Origin: Pseudomonas sp. LP_7_YM
Lineage (GTDB): Bacteria; Pseudomonadota; Gammaproteobacteria; Pseudomonadales; Pseudomonadaceae
Length of the DNA: 64,000 nt
Assembly: GCF_004364435.1 (NCBI RefSeq)
Contig: NZ_SOCT01000014.1
Location: 1-64,000 of the forward strand
Reading direction: 5' to 3'
The notes under the pieces are model-generated. The model had not been told where the DNA came from, made no database searches, and saw nothing but the letters and a program-made list of their open reading frames with translations. Positions within the stretch are counted from its first letter, which is position 1, and each line of letters opens with the position of its first letter. The position numbers and the translations under genes are program-made. Of this stretch, positions 35,814 to 44,640 are shown in pieces.

Positions 35814-38006
35814 CTAACCCTGCTCGATGCGATTGCGGCCTTCGTGCTTGGCGCGATAAAGGGCCTGGTCTGCACGCTTGAGTACAAGATCGCTATGCTC
35901 ACCGGGCTTAAAGGTGGTCATACCCATCGACACCGTAATCGTCACCCGCTCACCCTTGAAGTGAAACGGGCATTGCTCGATGGTTTGGCGCACGCGCTCG
36001 AGCAGCGCAATACCGTCGTCGCTCTGAGTGTGGGGTAGCAACACAACAAACTCTTCTCCGCCAAAACGGGCGATGAAGTCAGAAGCACGCAGGTGTTTTT
36101 TCAACTGGGTGGCAACGATCTTCAGCACCTTGTCCCCCGCCAGATGACCATAGCCGTCGTTGATGCGCTTAAAGTGATCCAGATCGAGTATTCCCAGCAA
36201 CAGGCTGGATCGGTGTTTGTGCAGTTGCCCGACTTCGTACTCCAGCCGCTCGTTCCAGGCCGCACGGTTGGGTAGCCCGGTGAGCGTGTCGATCAAGGCT
36301 TTTTGCCGTTGCTCTTCAAGGTGCGCGTGGATGCCTATCGCCTCCTGCTCCATGGTTGCCACACGGCTAGCGAGGGCCTGGAGCCGGGACGCAACTTCGT
36401 GCTCGCGCTCGTCACGCTGCTTCTGATGGGCGTCCATGGTCCCAAGCAAACTTTCAAGACGCGTTTCCAGCACTGTCTTGAGGCTGCTGAGGTCAGCCGC
36501 TTCCTGCACACTGCTCTGCAAATCCCCTACGTATTCGCGGAGTTGATCGTTCAGCTCTCGCGACGCAGTCTGCTGACCGGCGTGATCGTCACTGGCGGCC
36601 TGCAGGTTGGCCTGAAAGGACACCAAGCGCTCGTTCAACTGCTTGAGGTACAGCTCGAACTCGTGTTGGCCACTATCGGTGATCGCCAGCATAAGCACGG
36701 CAAGATCGTCGAGAATCGGCAGCAGTTCGTACCAGTTCAGACCATTTTCAAGCCTGACGCGCATGGCTTCTGCTTGCGGACGGTGATGCTCCGGGAGGGC
36801 CAGTTCGTTGAGCAGCCCCAACAGGGTGTCTTCGATATGTACGGCAACCGAGCTGTAGCTCGGCTCGGGGGAAGAGGGCAGAGCGTAAGGACCCTCGTCA
36901 TCGCTTTCGTCCCCGGCGAGATCGGGGTCAGGTTCGGGCTCGACTGTTGCTTCCTCGTCGGGACCGCCGCCATTCGGCTCTTGATCGGCCTCATTTGCTA
37001 CTGCTTCGGCATGCTCCTTTGGCCGCTGTTCCCTCACCTCGACCGCTTCATTGGGGACAGGGCTTTGGTCTGTTTGTCCTACGGACAGGGTCTCAGGCTC
37101 GGCAGGCGCAACCTCTTTTGGGTGTTCTTGCGCGATAGCGCCCACAACGGAGTCGACACGTTCAACCGAGTCTGACTCCACTTCGATTGCGGGCTCGCTG
37201 GCTTCAGTGTCAGCTTCGGTTGCGGGTGTCGGAACCACGGGGGCAGGCGGCTCCGGCGCCATCGTTGGCTCAGAAGCTTCAACAGCCGGCGCTGTGCTGG
37301 CGGTAGGCTCGTCGACACTACCAGCGATTGCAGCAGGTGGCGCCTCGTTGGTCCACTGCGCGGCCTGTGCCTTTGGCTCGCTTGGCGCTTCACCCTCCAC
37401 TGGCGCAGGCGTCAGTATCTCAGGCGTCAGCGCTCTTGCATCCGGGAGGTCAGATACAGATGCGCTCACCTCCTGAACGGCTTCCCGGCCGCCAAACAAG
37501 CGCTGCAGTAAACCTGGACGAGCGGCTCCTTGCACGTGTTCAAGCCGAGACAGCGCCTCGCCTTGAAGCCCGCTCAGTTCGCTGAGCAGCAGCGGCAACT
37601 CACGGGCCTGATTGACGCGCTCTTCGAGGCCCTTGGCGAAGCGCTTGAGTGGCTTGGTGACTTCTTTGGGCAGTGGCAGCGATTGCAACTGCGTCACCAG
37701 CGCCGTCAGCGCCGTCCCCATCTGCTCGGCGCGCTGCTCTCGACGCTGTTCGGACTCCAGCACCGCCTTTTCCAGCCGCGGGATCAGCGCAGCGAGACCT
37801 GCGTCCATGTCGTCCTTGCGAACGACCTCGCGCATTTCCTTCATGCATTGATCGACGGCCCTGTCGGCTCCCTCTGCCGCCAGGCTGCTGCGCACCAGAC
37901 CGCGCCGCAGCAAGTCCAGGCGGGCATTCCAGCGCTCTTCAAGCTTGTCCTGCTGCTCGATGCTCTTGAAGTACTTTTCTTTCCAGCGTTCGACTTCGTC
38001 GCTCAT
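35814..38006 (-). CDS. GGDEF diguanylate cyclase (DgcH-like) with long acidic linker
   Basis: A 730-residue cytoplasmic protein without membrane helices. Residues 1-170 are helical; about 190-370 are a Pro/Ala/Glu-rich disordered stretch; about 385-550 form a helical domain with coiled-coil character; the GGDEF domain ends the protein with GGEEF at 649-653 and a product-inhibition I-site R640-A-S-D643 five residues earlier. It should make c-di-GMP. It begins 2 bases after the stop of the upstream nuclease gene, so the pair is one operon. Confidence 0.93.
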   Translation of the reverse strand: MSDEVERWKEKYFKSIEQQDKLEERWNARLDLLRRGLVRSSLAAEGADRAVDQCMKEMREVVRKDDMDAGLAALIPRLEKAVLESEQRREQRAEQMGTALTALVTQLQSLPLPKEVTKPLKRFAKGLEERVNQARELPLLLSELSGLQGEALSRLEHVQGAARPGLLQRLFGGREAVQEVSASVSDLPDARALTPEILTPAPVEGEAPSEPKAQAAQWTNEAPPAAIAGSVDEPTASTAPAVEASEPTMAPEPPAPVVPTPATEADTEASEPAIEVESDSVERVDSVVGAIAQEHPKEVAPAEPETLSVGQTDQSPVPNEAVEVREQRPKEHAEAVANEADQEPNGGGPDEEATVEPEPDPDLAGDESDDEGPYALPSSPEPSYSSVAVHIEDTLLGLLNELALPEHHRPQAEAMRVRLENGLNWYELLPILDDLAVLMLAITDSGQHEFELYLKQLNERLVSFQANLQAASDDHAGQQTASRELNDQLREYVGDLQSSVQEAADLSSLKTVLETRLESLLGTMDAHQKQRDEREHEVASRLQALASRVATMEQEAIGIHAHLEEQRQKALIDTLTGLPNRAAWNERLEYEVGQLHKHRSSLLLGILDLDHFKRINDGYGHLAGDKVLKIVATQLKKHLRASDFIARFGGEEFVVLLPHTQSDDGIALLERVRQTIEQCPFHFKGERVTITVSMGMTTFKPGEHSDLVLKRADQALYRAKHEGRNRIEQG

Positions 38007-38008
38007 TC

Positions 38009-38881
38009 CTAAAGCTCACGAGGAGATGTGCTTATTATCGGCAGGGAGTCACTCATTAATGAGGCCGGCAAGCGAATCTCCACCGCAACCGGCAGGTGGT
38101 CGGAAATAGGCAGGGCCAGCACCTGCACTTTTTCAAGCGTCAGGGTGGGGCTCAGAAGAATATGATCCAGGCAACGCTGCGGGCGCCAACTGGGGAATGT
38201 CGCCTCGATCTGTGGCGCAAGCAGGCCCAGATCACGCAGAGGGGAGTTTTCCAGCAAATCGGCTGCATGGGTGTTCATGTCTCCCATCAGCACCTGATGC
38301 TTGTAGCCACCGATCAACTCACGGATATAGGCGAGCTGCCGGGTTCGAGCACGGGCGCCTAACGCCAGATGCATGACCACCACCACCAACGCATCCTCGC
38401 CTTCGCCGAAGCGCACAAGGATTGCGCCGCGACCTGAAGGGCCTGGCAAGGGGTGATCTTCGATGTCCCAGGGACGCAGACGGCTAAGCACACCATTGCT
38501 GTGCTGAGCGAAACGCCCCAGGTTGCGATTGAGTTGCTGATACCAGTACGGGAAGGCGCCAAGCTGGGCAAGGTGCTCGACCTGGTTGACGTAGTTCGAC
38601 CTGAGGCTGCCGCCATCGGCCTCCTGCAATGCAACCAGATCATAGTCGTTGAGCAGGGTGCCGATCTTTTGCAGATTACCGGCCCGGCCGTTGTGAGGCA
38701 GCAGATGCTGCCAGCCACGGGTCAGGTAGTGCCGGTAACGCTCGGTGCTATTACCCACTTGAATATTGAAGCTGAGTAACCGGAGTCGGCCATCGGCCGG
38801 TAATCCGGTTTCCTGCAGATGCCGCTCGTTGACCTTGGGGATGTGTCGGGCAACGGTGCGTTCAGTACCCCAGCGCCTCAT
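38009..38881 (-). CDS. Endonuclease/exonuclease/phosphatase-family protein
   Basis: A 290-residue metal-dependent phosphoesterase of the DNase I-like fold: LRLLSFNIQVGNS at the start of the domain, VALQEADGG with the catalytic glutamate, LMGDMNTHA and the terminal ISDHLPV. No signal peptide. The substrate could be nucleic acid or a phospholipid. It sits 9 bases after dsbA and 2 bases before the cyclase gene, suggesting co-transcription dsbA - nuclease - cyclase. Confidence 0.87.
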   Translation of the reverse strand: MRRWGTERTVARHIPKVNERHLQETGLPADGRLRLLSFNIQVGNSTERYRHYLTRGWQHLLPHNGRAGNLQKIGTLLNDYDLVALQEADGGSLRSNYVNQVEHLAQLGAFPYWYQQLNRNLGRFAQHSNGVLSRLRPWDIEDHPLPGPSGRGAILVRFGEGEDALVVVVMHLALGARARTRQLAYIRELIGGYKHQVLMGDMNTHAADLLENSPLRDLGLLAPQIEATFPSWRPQRCLDHILLSPTLTLEKVQVLALPISDHLPVAVEIRLPASLMSDSLPIISTSPREL

Positions 38882-38890
38882 GATCGGCGC

Positions 38891-39532
38891 TTACTTGGCA
38901 GTCAGCGTGGCGCGTTCTTTGGCGATCAACTGATCGGCCACCTCCAGCGTTTGCTCAGGACTACCAGCGGTGCCGAGATCGAACCGGTATTTGCCGTTGA
39001 CGATCATGGTTGGAACGCCACTGATTTCATACTTCTTGGCCAGTTCCTTGTACTGAGCGACCTTGCCCTTCACAGCGAAAGAATCATAGGTTTCGAGAAA
39101 CTTGGTCTTGTCGACACCCTGGGTTGCCACGAAATCAGCCATGTCGTTCTTGTCAGTCAGACGCTTGCCGCCTTTCTGAATGGCATCGAACACGGCGGTG
39201 TGGACCTTGTGCTCCACGTCCATGGTATCCAGAGTGATGAACAGCTGACCATGGGCATCCCAAGGGCCGCCGAACATGGCTGGAATACGGATGAAGTGAA
39301 CATCGGCCGGGAGCTTCTCAATCCATGGGTTGATGGTCGGCTCGAATGCATAGCAGTGCGGGCAGCCGTACCAGAACATTTCGACGACTTCGATCTTGCC
39401 CGGTTCGGCGACCGGAACGGCGCTTTTGAGCTCGACATATTGCTTGCCGGCTTCGATCGGCTCTGCAGCCTGGGCGGTGAGACCGAACAGACTGGTGAAC
39501 ACCAGAGCGGCGCTGAGAATCAGATTACGCAT
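38891..39532 (-). CDS. dsbA: Periplasmic thiol:disulfide oxidoreductase DsbA
   Basis: A 213-residue thioredoxin-fold protein with a signal peptide (MRNLILSAALVFTSLFGL..., ending AQA near 22). The redox motif C-P-H-C is in FWYGCPHCYAFEP, and the cis-proline loop in GVPTMIVNGKY. It introduces disulfides into exported proteins. The start at 39532 follows GGAG; an upstream in-frame extension has no signal. It may supply oxidising power to the neighbouring CSS-motif protein. Confidence 0.95.
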   Translation of the reverse strand: MRNLILSAALVFTSLFGLTAQAAEPIEAGKQYVELKSAVPVAEPGKIEVVEMFWYGCPHCYAFEPTINPWIEKLPADVHFIRIPAMFGGPWDAHGQLFITLDTMDVEHKVHTAVFDAIQKGGKRLTDKNDMADFVATQGVDKTKFLETYDSFAVKGKVAQYKELAKKYEISGVPTMIVNGKYRFDLGTAGSPEQTLEVADQLIAKERATLTAK

Positions 39533-39622
39533 GCTTAACTCCTGGGCTTGAAAGTCACCCCGATGGTCGAAGTTGGACCGATTGAGGTGATACGAGTTCG
39601 CAAGTGTAACGCTTGCGGGCAC

Positions 39623-39651
39623 AAAAAAGGGCAGCCATTCACTACCCTTTT
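39623..39651 (-). terminator. Terminator between cytochrome c4 and dsbA
   Basis: On the minus strand AAAAGGGTAG pairs with CTGCCCTTTT (one G-U pair) around a 7-base loop and continues into a T-run (39623-39628). It separates cc4 from dsbA, so dsbA has its own promoter in 39533-39622. Confidence 0.85.
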
Positions 39652-39722
39652 TAGCCCGCCCGAGCAAAAAGCATTCAGCCCTGGATCACCTGTGAATCAA
39701 GGCTTTAGGCCTTAATCCACGC

Positions 39723-40337
39723 TTAACGCAGACTCTGTATGTAAGCCGACAACGCGTCGATATCCTGGCTGCCAAGTCTGGAGGCGATCGTGCGCATGAC
39801 CCTGGTGTCCTCATCGTTGGTTCGCTGTCCCTCGCGAAAAGCCTCGAGCTGTTTTTTCACGTAGTCCGCATGCTGACCACTCAGGCGCGGAAAGCCGGCA
39901 GCGGCGTTACCCGTCCCGTCAGGGGCATGGCAACCGGTACAGGAGGGCACGCCTTGATCGATCTTGCCGCCACGAAACAATGCCTCGCCTTTTGCAGCCA
40001 GTTCGGCATCAATGACGCCCACGGTGCCTTTCTGAGCGGAAAAGAAAGCGGTCATATCGGCCAGATCCTGCTCGCTCAGGTTGCTCAGCATGCCGGTCAT
40101 TTCCAGAATCACGCGCTTGCCATCCCTGATCTCATGCAGTTGCTTGAGCAGATAGCGTTGGCCTTGTCCGGCCAGCTTCGGAAAAACAGGCGCTACGCTG
40201 TTACCATCCGGCCCGTGACAGGCGCCACACACTGCAATTTTCGCCTGCCCGGCGACAGGGTCCCCCACTGCCTCGGCGGCCGGCGCCGCGCTGGTGAATC
40301 CCAGGACCAAAACCAGACTCACCCATTGCTTGTTCAT
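39723..40337 (-). CDS. cc4: Dihaem cytochrome c4
   Basis: A 204-residue periplasmic cytochrome with signal peptide (LVLVLGFTSAAPAAEA) and two haem c sites, CGACHG (about 35-40) and CTGCHA (about 132-137), in two similar halves. It carries electrons to terminal oxidases, notably cbb3 types. Position between engB and dsbA is that of PA5490. Length is normal. Confidence 0.95.
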   Translation of the reverse strand: MNKQWVSLVLVLGFTSAAPAAEAVGDPVAGQAKIAVCGACHGPDGNSVAPVFPKLAGQGQRYLLKQLHEIRDGKRVILEMTGMLSNLSEQDLADMTAFFSAQKGTVGVIDAELAAKGEALFRGGKIDQGVPSCTGCHAPDGTGNAAAGFPRLSGQHADYVKKQLEAFREGQRTNDEDTRVMRTIASRLGSQDIDALSAYIQSLR

Positions 40338-40512
40338 CGGCTAATCCAATATCCACTGTTGATATAAGGCCAGTCCGACTTCTGCGAACTCAATCCTGCG
40401 GGATGGGACGAAGCACACACGAAAATCCGCAGCATTATATACTTGCGGCCAGCGAACGGAAAACGACACCCCGTTGCCGCATGATTGCCGCAACGCCCTC
40501 ACCGGATATCCC

Positions 40513-41148
40513 ATGCAACTCAAAAACCCGATCCTCGGTTTGTGCCAACAAGCCAAGTTCATGCTCAGCGCTGCCAAAGTCGACCAATGCCCGGACGACG
40601 AAGGTTTTGAAGTGGCCTTTGCCGGCCGCTCCAACGCTGGTAAATCCAGTGCACTGAACACCCTGACCCACGCCAGCCTAGCGCGTACGTCGAAAACCCC
40701 CGGACGTACCCAACTGCTGAACTTCTTCGGCCTGGATGACGACCGCCGTCTGGTGGACCTGCCGGGTTATGGGTATGCGAAGGTGCCCATCCCGCTCAAG
40801 CAGCACTGGCAGCGCCACCTGGAAGCCTATCTGGGCAGCCGTGAGAGCCTCAAGGGTCTGATTCTGATGATGGACATCCGTCACCCGATGACCGACTTCG
40901 ACCTGCTGATGCTCGATTGGGCCATCGCCAGCGGGATGCCGATGCATATTCTGCTGACCAAAGCCGACAAACTGACTTTCGGTGCAGCCAAGAACACGTT
41001 GCTCAAAGTCCAGTCGGAAATCCGCAAGGGCTGGGGCGATACCGTGACCATCCAGTTGTTCTCGGCGCCTAAACGCATGGGCCTGGAAGAGGCGTACACC
41101 GTGCTCGCCGACTGGATGGAACTGGAAGACAAGGCACCGGCAGCCTGA
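40513..41148 (+). CDS. engB: Ribosome-biogenesis GTPase EngB (YihA)
   Basis: A 211-residue GTP-binding protein needed for late 50S assembly. G1 is FAGRSNAGKSS, the G2 threonine lies in TSKTPGRTQ, G3 is DLPGYGYA and G4 is TKAD. The start at 40513 gives the family N-terminus MQLKNPILGLCQQAKFMLSA. Convergent with the sRNA ErsA and polA. Confidence 0.94.
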   Translation: MQLKNPILGLCQQAKFMLSAAKVDQCPDDEGFEVAFAGRSNAGKSSALNTLTHASLARTSKTPGRTQLLNFFGLDDDRRLVDLPGYGYAKVPIPLKQHWQRHLEAYLGSRESLKGLILMMDIRHPMTDFDLLMLDWAIASGMPMHILLTKADKLTFGAAKNTLLKVQSEIRKGWGDTVTIQLFSAPKRMGLEEAYTVLADWMELEDKAPAA

Positions 41149-41157
41149 ATTGCAGGC

Positions 41158-41288
41158 AAAAAAAACCCCGGACTTCATATGGGGAGGGGAAGTTCGGGGT
41201 CTAAGCCCAGACCTCTTAGGGAGGGGTCCGGATATCTGCCAACACTTAACACAACATAGGAGCATGAATGGCTACATCAGCCATTCGC
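41158..41288 (-). ncRNA. ersA: Small regulatory RNA ErsA
   Basis: Between engB and polA, where ErsA (a Spot 42-positioned sRNA) is known in pseudomonads. On the minus strand the RNA would begin about 41286-41288 and open with hairpin GAATGGCT/AGCCATTC (41266-41286). C-rich segments follow (GACCCCTCCC near 41220-41229 and CTTCCCCTCCCC near 41178-41190), the expected mRNA-pairing sites. It ends in a terminator stem CCCCGAACTTC/GAAGTCCGGGG (41166-41199, one mismatch) and eight U (41158-41165). Length about 130 nt matches the 132 nt reported in PAO1. Exact 5' end is an estimate. Confidence 0.88.
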
Positions 41289-41292
41289 AAAC

Positions 41293-41320
41293 TCTGACCG
41301 AACCTGAGCCGGGGAAGTTC
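41293..41320 (-). promoter_or_regulatory. AlgU (sigma-22) promoter of ersA
   Basis: A perfect -35 GAACTT (41315-41320), a 17-base spacer and -10 TCAGA (41293-41297; one base from TCTGA) read on the minus strand. ErsA of P. aeruginosa is known to depend on sigma-22, so the element and the gene support each other. Bases 41321-41475 hold only the polA 3' flank, with a GC palindrome at 41448-41468. Confidence 0.87.
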
Positions 41321-41475
41321 AAAATCCGCGGAAATTTAATGTCGGCAGGGCAGGTGGTTTTTGATTCCAGGCGCCGCCCGTAGCCGTGTGCTAGCCTGCG
41401 GCGGCGGTATCACCGCTCCCCGATTCGATTTCCGAGACACCGCTTTCGCGCCCCTGCAGCAGGGGCGCCAAGCGC

Positions 41476-44241
41476 TTAGTGCGCCTCATCCCAGTTGTTC
41501 CCTGCGCCTACTTCCACCAGCAGCGGCACGTCCAGATTCGCCGCACCGCTCATATGGACGCGGATGTCCTTGCTGATCTGTTCGACCAGATCCTCACGCA
41601 CTTCCAGCACCAGTTCGTCGTGAACCTGGAGAATGACGCGAGCGTCCAGACCTGAAGTTTCCAGCCAACCGTTCACGGCTACCATCGCGCGCTTGATGAT
41701 GTCAGCGGCAGTGCCTTGCATCGGCGCGTTGATCGCCATGCGCTCGGCGCCTTTGCGCAGCGCCTGGTTCTTGGCGTTGATATCCGGCAGGTACAGGCGT
41801 CGACCGAAAATGGTCTCGACATAGCCCCGCTCGGCCGCCTGAGTCCGGGTGCGCTCCATATACTCCAGCACGCCGGGATAGCGGGCGAAATAGCGATCGA
41901 CATAAGCTTGGGACTGCTTGCGATCAACACCAATCTGCTTGGCCAGGCCAAACGCGCTCATGCCGTAAATCAAGCCGAAGTTGATCGCCTTGGCGCTGCG
42001 GCGCATGTCATGGGTCACCTCGGCCAGCTCGACACCGAATACTTCGCCCGCGGTTGCGCGGTGTACGTCCAGATCGTTGCGGAAGGCGTGCAGCAGCCCT
42101 TCATCTTTCGCCAGGTGCGCCATGATTCGCAGTTCGATCTGCGAGTAGTCCGCCGCCAGCAGCTTGTAGCCTTTCGGTGCGACGAATGCCTGTCGAATCC
42201 GACGACCTTCAGCGGTGCGGATAGGGATATTCTGCAGATTCGGATCACTGGAAGACAGGCGGCCGGTCACTGCCACTGCCTGGTGATACGAGGTGTGAAT
42301 GCGCCCTGTACGCGGGTTGATCTGCTCAGGCAAGCGGTCGGTATACGTGCTTTTCAGTTTGCTCATCGAGCGGTACTGCATCAGCACCTTGGGCAGCGGA
42401 AATTCCTGCTCGGCAAGTTCGGCCAGCACCGCTTCAGCCGTGGAGGGCTGGCCGGTGGCGGTCTTGCTGATGATCGGCATGCCCAGCTTTTCGTAAAGGA
42501 TCACGCCCAGCTGCTTGGGCGAGCCAAGGTTGAACTCTTCCCCCGCAATGGCAAACGCCTCACGCTCAAGCTCGGTCATCTTGTTGCCCAGCTCGACGCT
42601 CTGATTGCCCAGCAATCTGGCATCGACAAACGCGCCCTGGCGCTCGATACGCGCCAATACCGGCATCAACGGCATTTCGATGTCATTCAGCACAGGTTGC
42701 AGACTTGGAATATTGGCCAGCTTCTCCTGCAAGGTTTCGTGCAGACGCAGCGTCAGATCGACTTCCTCGGCGGCATAAATACCGGCCTGTTCCAGGGCGA
42801 TCTGATCGAAGCTTAATTGCTTGGCGCCTTTGCCTGCGATCTCCTGGAAATTGACCGGGGTGTGGCTCAGGTATTTGGCGACCAGACTGTCCCGGTCGTG
42901 GCGCGTGGCTGTGGAGTCGAGTACGTAAGATTCGAGCATGGTGTCGAACTTGACGCCCTGCACAGCGATGCCCTGATTTTGATCCCCACCGATGGCGCAG
43001 TTGGCCAGCAAGTTGATCGCGAACTTGGCGTGCTGACCGACCTTGACCTTGCTGGCGTCCTCAAGCATCGGCTTGACCGCCTCAAGCACCGCATCACGGT
43101 CCAGTTGTTGAGGCACGCCCATGTAGGCGTGCGTCAGCGGGATATAGCAGGCTTCGTGGGTCTTGATGGCGAACGACAAGCCGACGATTTGTGCGCGCTG
43201 GGCGTCGGTGCCGTTGCTCTGCACCACGAACGCGAACAGCTTGGCGGCCTGGAGTTTTTGCAGCCAGTCGTCGAATTGGGTCTGCTCGAGAATCAACTCG
43301 TATTGGGCCTCGATGACAGGTGCAGGCTCTTCGACGGTAGCGATTTCAGCCCCTTCCTGCCTGGCCTCACGCTGTAGATCGGTGATCCAGCTCTTGAATT
43401 CAAGCTCGGTGTACAGCGCCAGCAAGGCTTCGCGATCCGGTTCGCCAAAGTGCAGGGCGTCCAGTTCGATGTCCAGCGGCACGTCGATCTTGATGGTCGC
43501 CAGCTGATAAGACAGGAATGCCATGTCTTTGTGCTCTTCCAGCTTGGCGGGCAGCGATTTGGCGCCACGCAATGCCAGGGTCGGCACTTTGTCGAGGTTG
43601 TCGTAAAGCTCTTTCAGGCCGCCATTGATGCCTACCAGCAGACCGGCGGCGGTTTTCTCACCCACACCGGGAACCCCGGGGATGTTATCGACCTTGTCAC
43701 CCATCAACGCCAGGTAATCGATGATGTGCTCAGGACCGACGCCGAACTTTTCCTTCACACCGGCCACATCCAGCACGCTGCCGGTCATGGTGTTGACCAG
43801 GGTAATGTGGCCGTCGACCAACTGCGCCATGTCTTTGTCGCCCGTAGAGATGACCACCGGACGATCAGCGGCGGCGCTGCTGCGTGCCAGCGTGCCGATC
43901 ACGTCATCGGCCTCGACGCCTTCAACGCACAGCAGCGGATAGCCCAGACCCCGAACGCAGTTGTGCAGGAAGTCGATCTGAACGCGCATGTCGTCGGGCA
44001 TGCTCGGGCGATTGGCCTTGTACTCGGCGAACATCTCGTCGCGGAACGTGCCGCCCTTGGCATCGAAAACCACGGCAAACGGGCTGTCCGGGTACTGTTT
44101 GCGCAGGCTCTTGAGCATGTTCAGCACACCCTTGACCGCGCCGGTCGGCAGGCCTTTGGACGTGGTGAGTGGCGGTAGCGCGTGGAAGGCGCGGTACAGG
44201 TAAGAAGAACCGTCCACCAGGACGAGAGGCGCTTGACTCAT
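41476..44241 (-). CDS. polA: DNA polymerase I with degenerate proofreading domain
   Basis: A 921-residue polymerase for repair and Okazaki processing. Residues 1-290 are the 5'-3' flap exonuclease, with intact FDAKGGTFRDEMFAEYKANR and ISTGDKDMAQLV. The C-terminal polymerase is intact (LLAADYSQIELRIMAHL, RRSAKAINFGLIYGM, VHDELVLEV). The middle 3'-5' exonuclease domain has lost its metal ligands relative to E. coli: D355 to V339, E357 to Q341, D424 to A408, D501 to E493. The start at 44241 gives MSQAPLVLVDGSSYLYRAF. The flap and polymerase activities are expected, proofreading is not. Confidence 0.95.
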   Translation of the reverse strand: MSQAPLVLVDGSSYLYRAFHALPPLTTSKGLPTGAVKGVLNMLKSLRKQYPDSPFAVVFDAKGGTFRDEMFAEYKANRPSMPDDMRVQIDFLHNCVRGLGYPLLCVEGVEADDVIGTLARSSAAADRPVVISTGDKDMAQLVDGHITLVNTMTGSVLDVAGVKEKFGVGPEHIIDYLALMGDKVDNIPGVPGVGEKTAAGLLVGINGGLKELYDNLDKVPTLALRGAKSLPAKLEEHKDMAFLSYQLATIKIDVPLDIELDALHFGEPDREALLALYTELEFKSWITDLQREARQEGAEIATVEEPAPVIEAQYELILEQTQFDDWLQKLQAAKLFAFVVQSNGTDAQRAQIVGLSFAIKTHEACYIPLTHAYMGVPQQLDRDAVLEAVKPMLEDASKVKVGQHAKFAINLLANCAIGGDQNQGIAVQGVKFDTMLESYVLDSTATRHDRDSLVAKYLSHTPVNFQEIAGKGAKQLSFDQIALEQAGIYAAEEVDLTLRLHETLQEKLANIPSLQPVLNDIEMPLMPVLARIERQGAFVDARLLGNQSVELGNKMTELEREAFAIAGEEFNLGSPKQLGVILYEKLGMPIISKTATGQPSTAEAVLAELAEQEFPLPKVLMQYRSMSKLKSTYTDRLPEQINPRTGRIHTSYHQAVAVTGRLSSSDPNLQNIPIRTAEGRRIRQAFVAPKGYKLLAADYSQIELRIMAHLAKDEGLLHAFRNDLDVHRATAGEVFGVELAEVTHDMRRSAKAINFGLIYGMSAFGLAKQIGVDRKQSQAYVDRYFARYPGVLEYMERTRTQAAERGYVETIFGRRLYLPDINAKNQALRKGAERMAINAPMQGTAADIIKRAMVAVNGWLETSGLDARVILQVHDELVLEVREDLVEQISKDIRVHMSGAANLDVPLLVEVGAGNNWDEAH

Positions 44242-44315
44242 GTGAGGGATCAACCTTTTCGGCGGGGTCGGCGCTAGAATGCGCGGACCGTTGACGACAA
44301 AGGAACAAGGTTATC

Positions 44316-44606
44316 ATGCGCACGCTAAATCGCCTGTTTCTGGTCAGCTTGACGGTTGCTTGCCCATTAATGGCACTGGCGGAAGATGACGACGCTCCAT
44401 CGCCTGAACCTGACGTCACGATCAGCACCGATGGCGACAATTTCGTTCAGGAATACAAAGCCAACGGTTTCGTTTACGCGGTAAAAATCACGCCAAAATA
44501 CGGCAAACCGTACTATCTGGTGCGCGCCGACGGCACCAGCGGTCAATTCATTCGTGCCGATCAACCGGACATGCTGATTCCCCAATGGGTATTATTCAGC
44601 TGGTAA
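44316..44606 (+). CDS. DUF2782 periplasmic protein
   Basis: A 96-residue protein with a signal peptide (LFLVSLTVACPLMALA) and the DUF2782 body: VTISTDGDNFVQEYKANGFVYAVKITPKYGKPYYLVR. It is divergent from polA and 34 bases before thrB, as PA5494 is in P. aeruginosa. Function unknown; probably co-transcribed with thrB. Confidence 0.9.
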   Translation: MRTLNRLFLVSLTVACPLMALAEDDDAPSPEPDVTISTDGDNFVQEYKANGFVYAVKITPKYGKPYYLVRADGTSGQFIRADQPDMLIPQWVLFSW

Positions 44607-44640
44607 CGCCCTACATTCACCTTTTGCTGGCAGTGTTCAT

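Noticed and set aside
41448..41468. GCGCCCCTGC/GCAGGGGCGC palindrome as a polA terminator
   Set aside because: Strong palindrome but no T-tract on either strand; kept only as a note, not called as a terminator.
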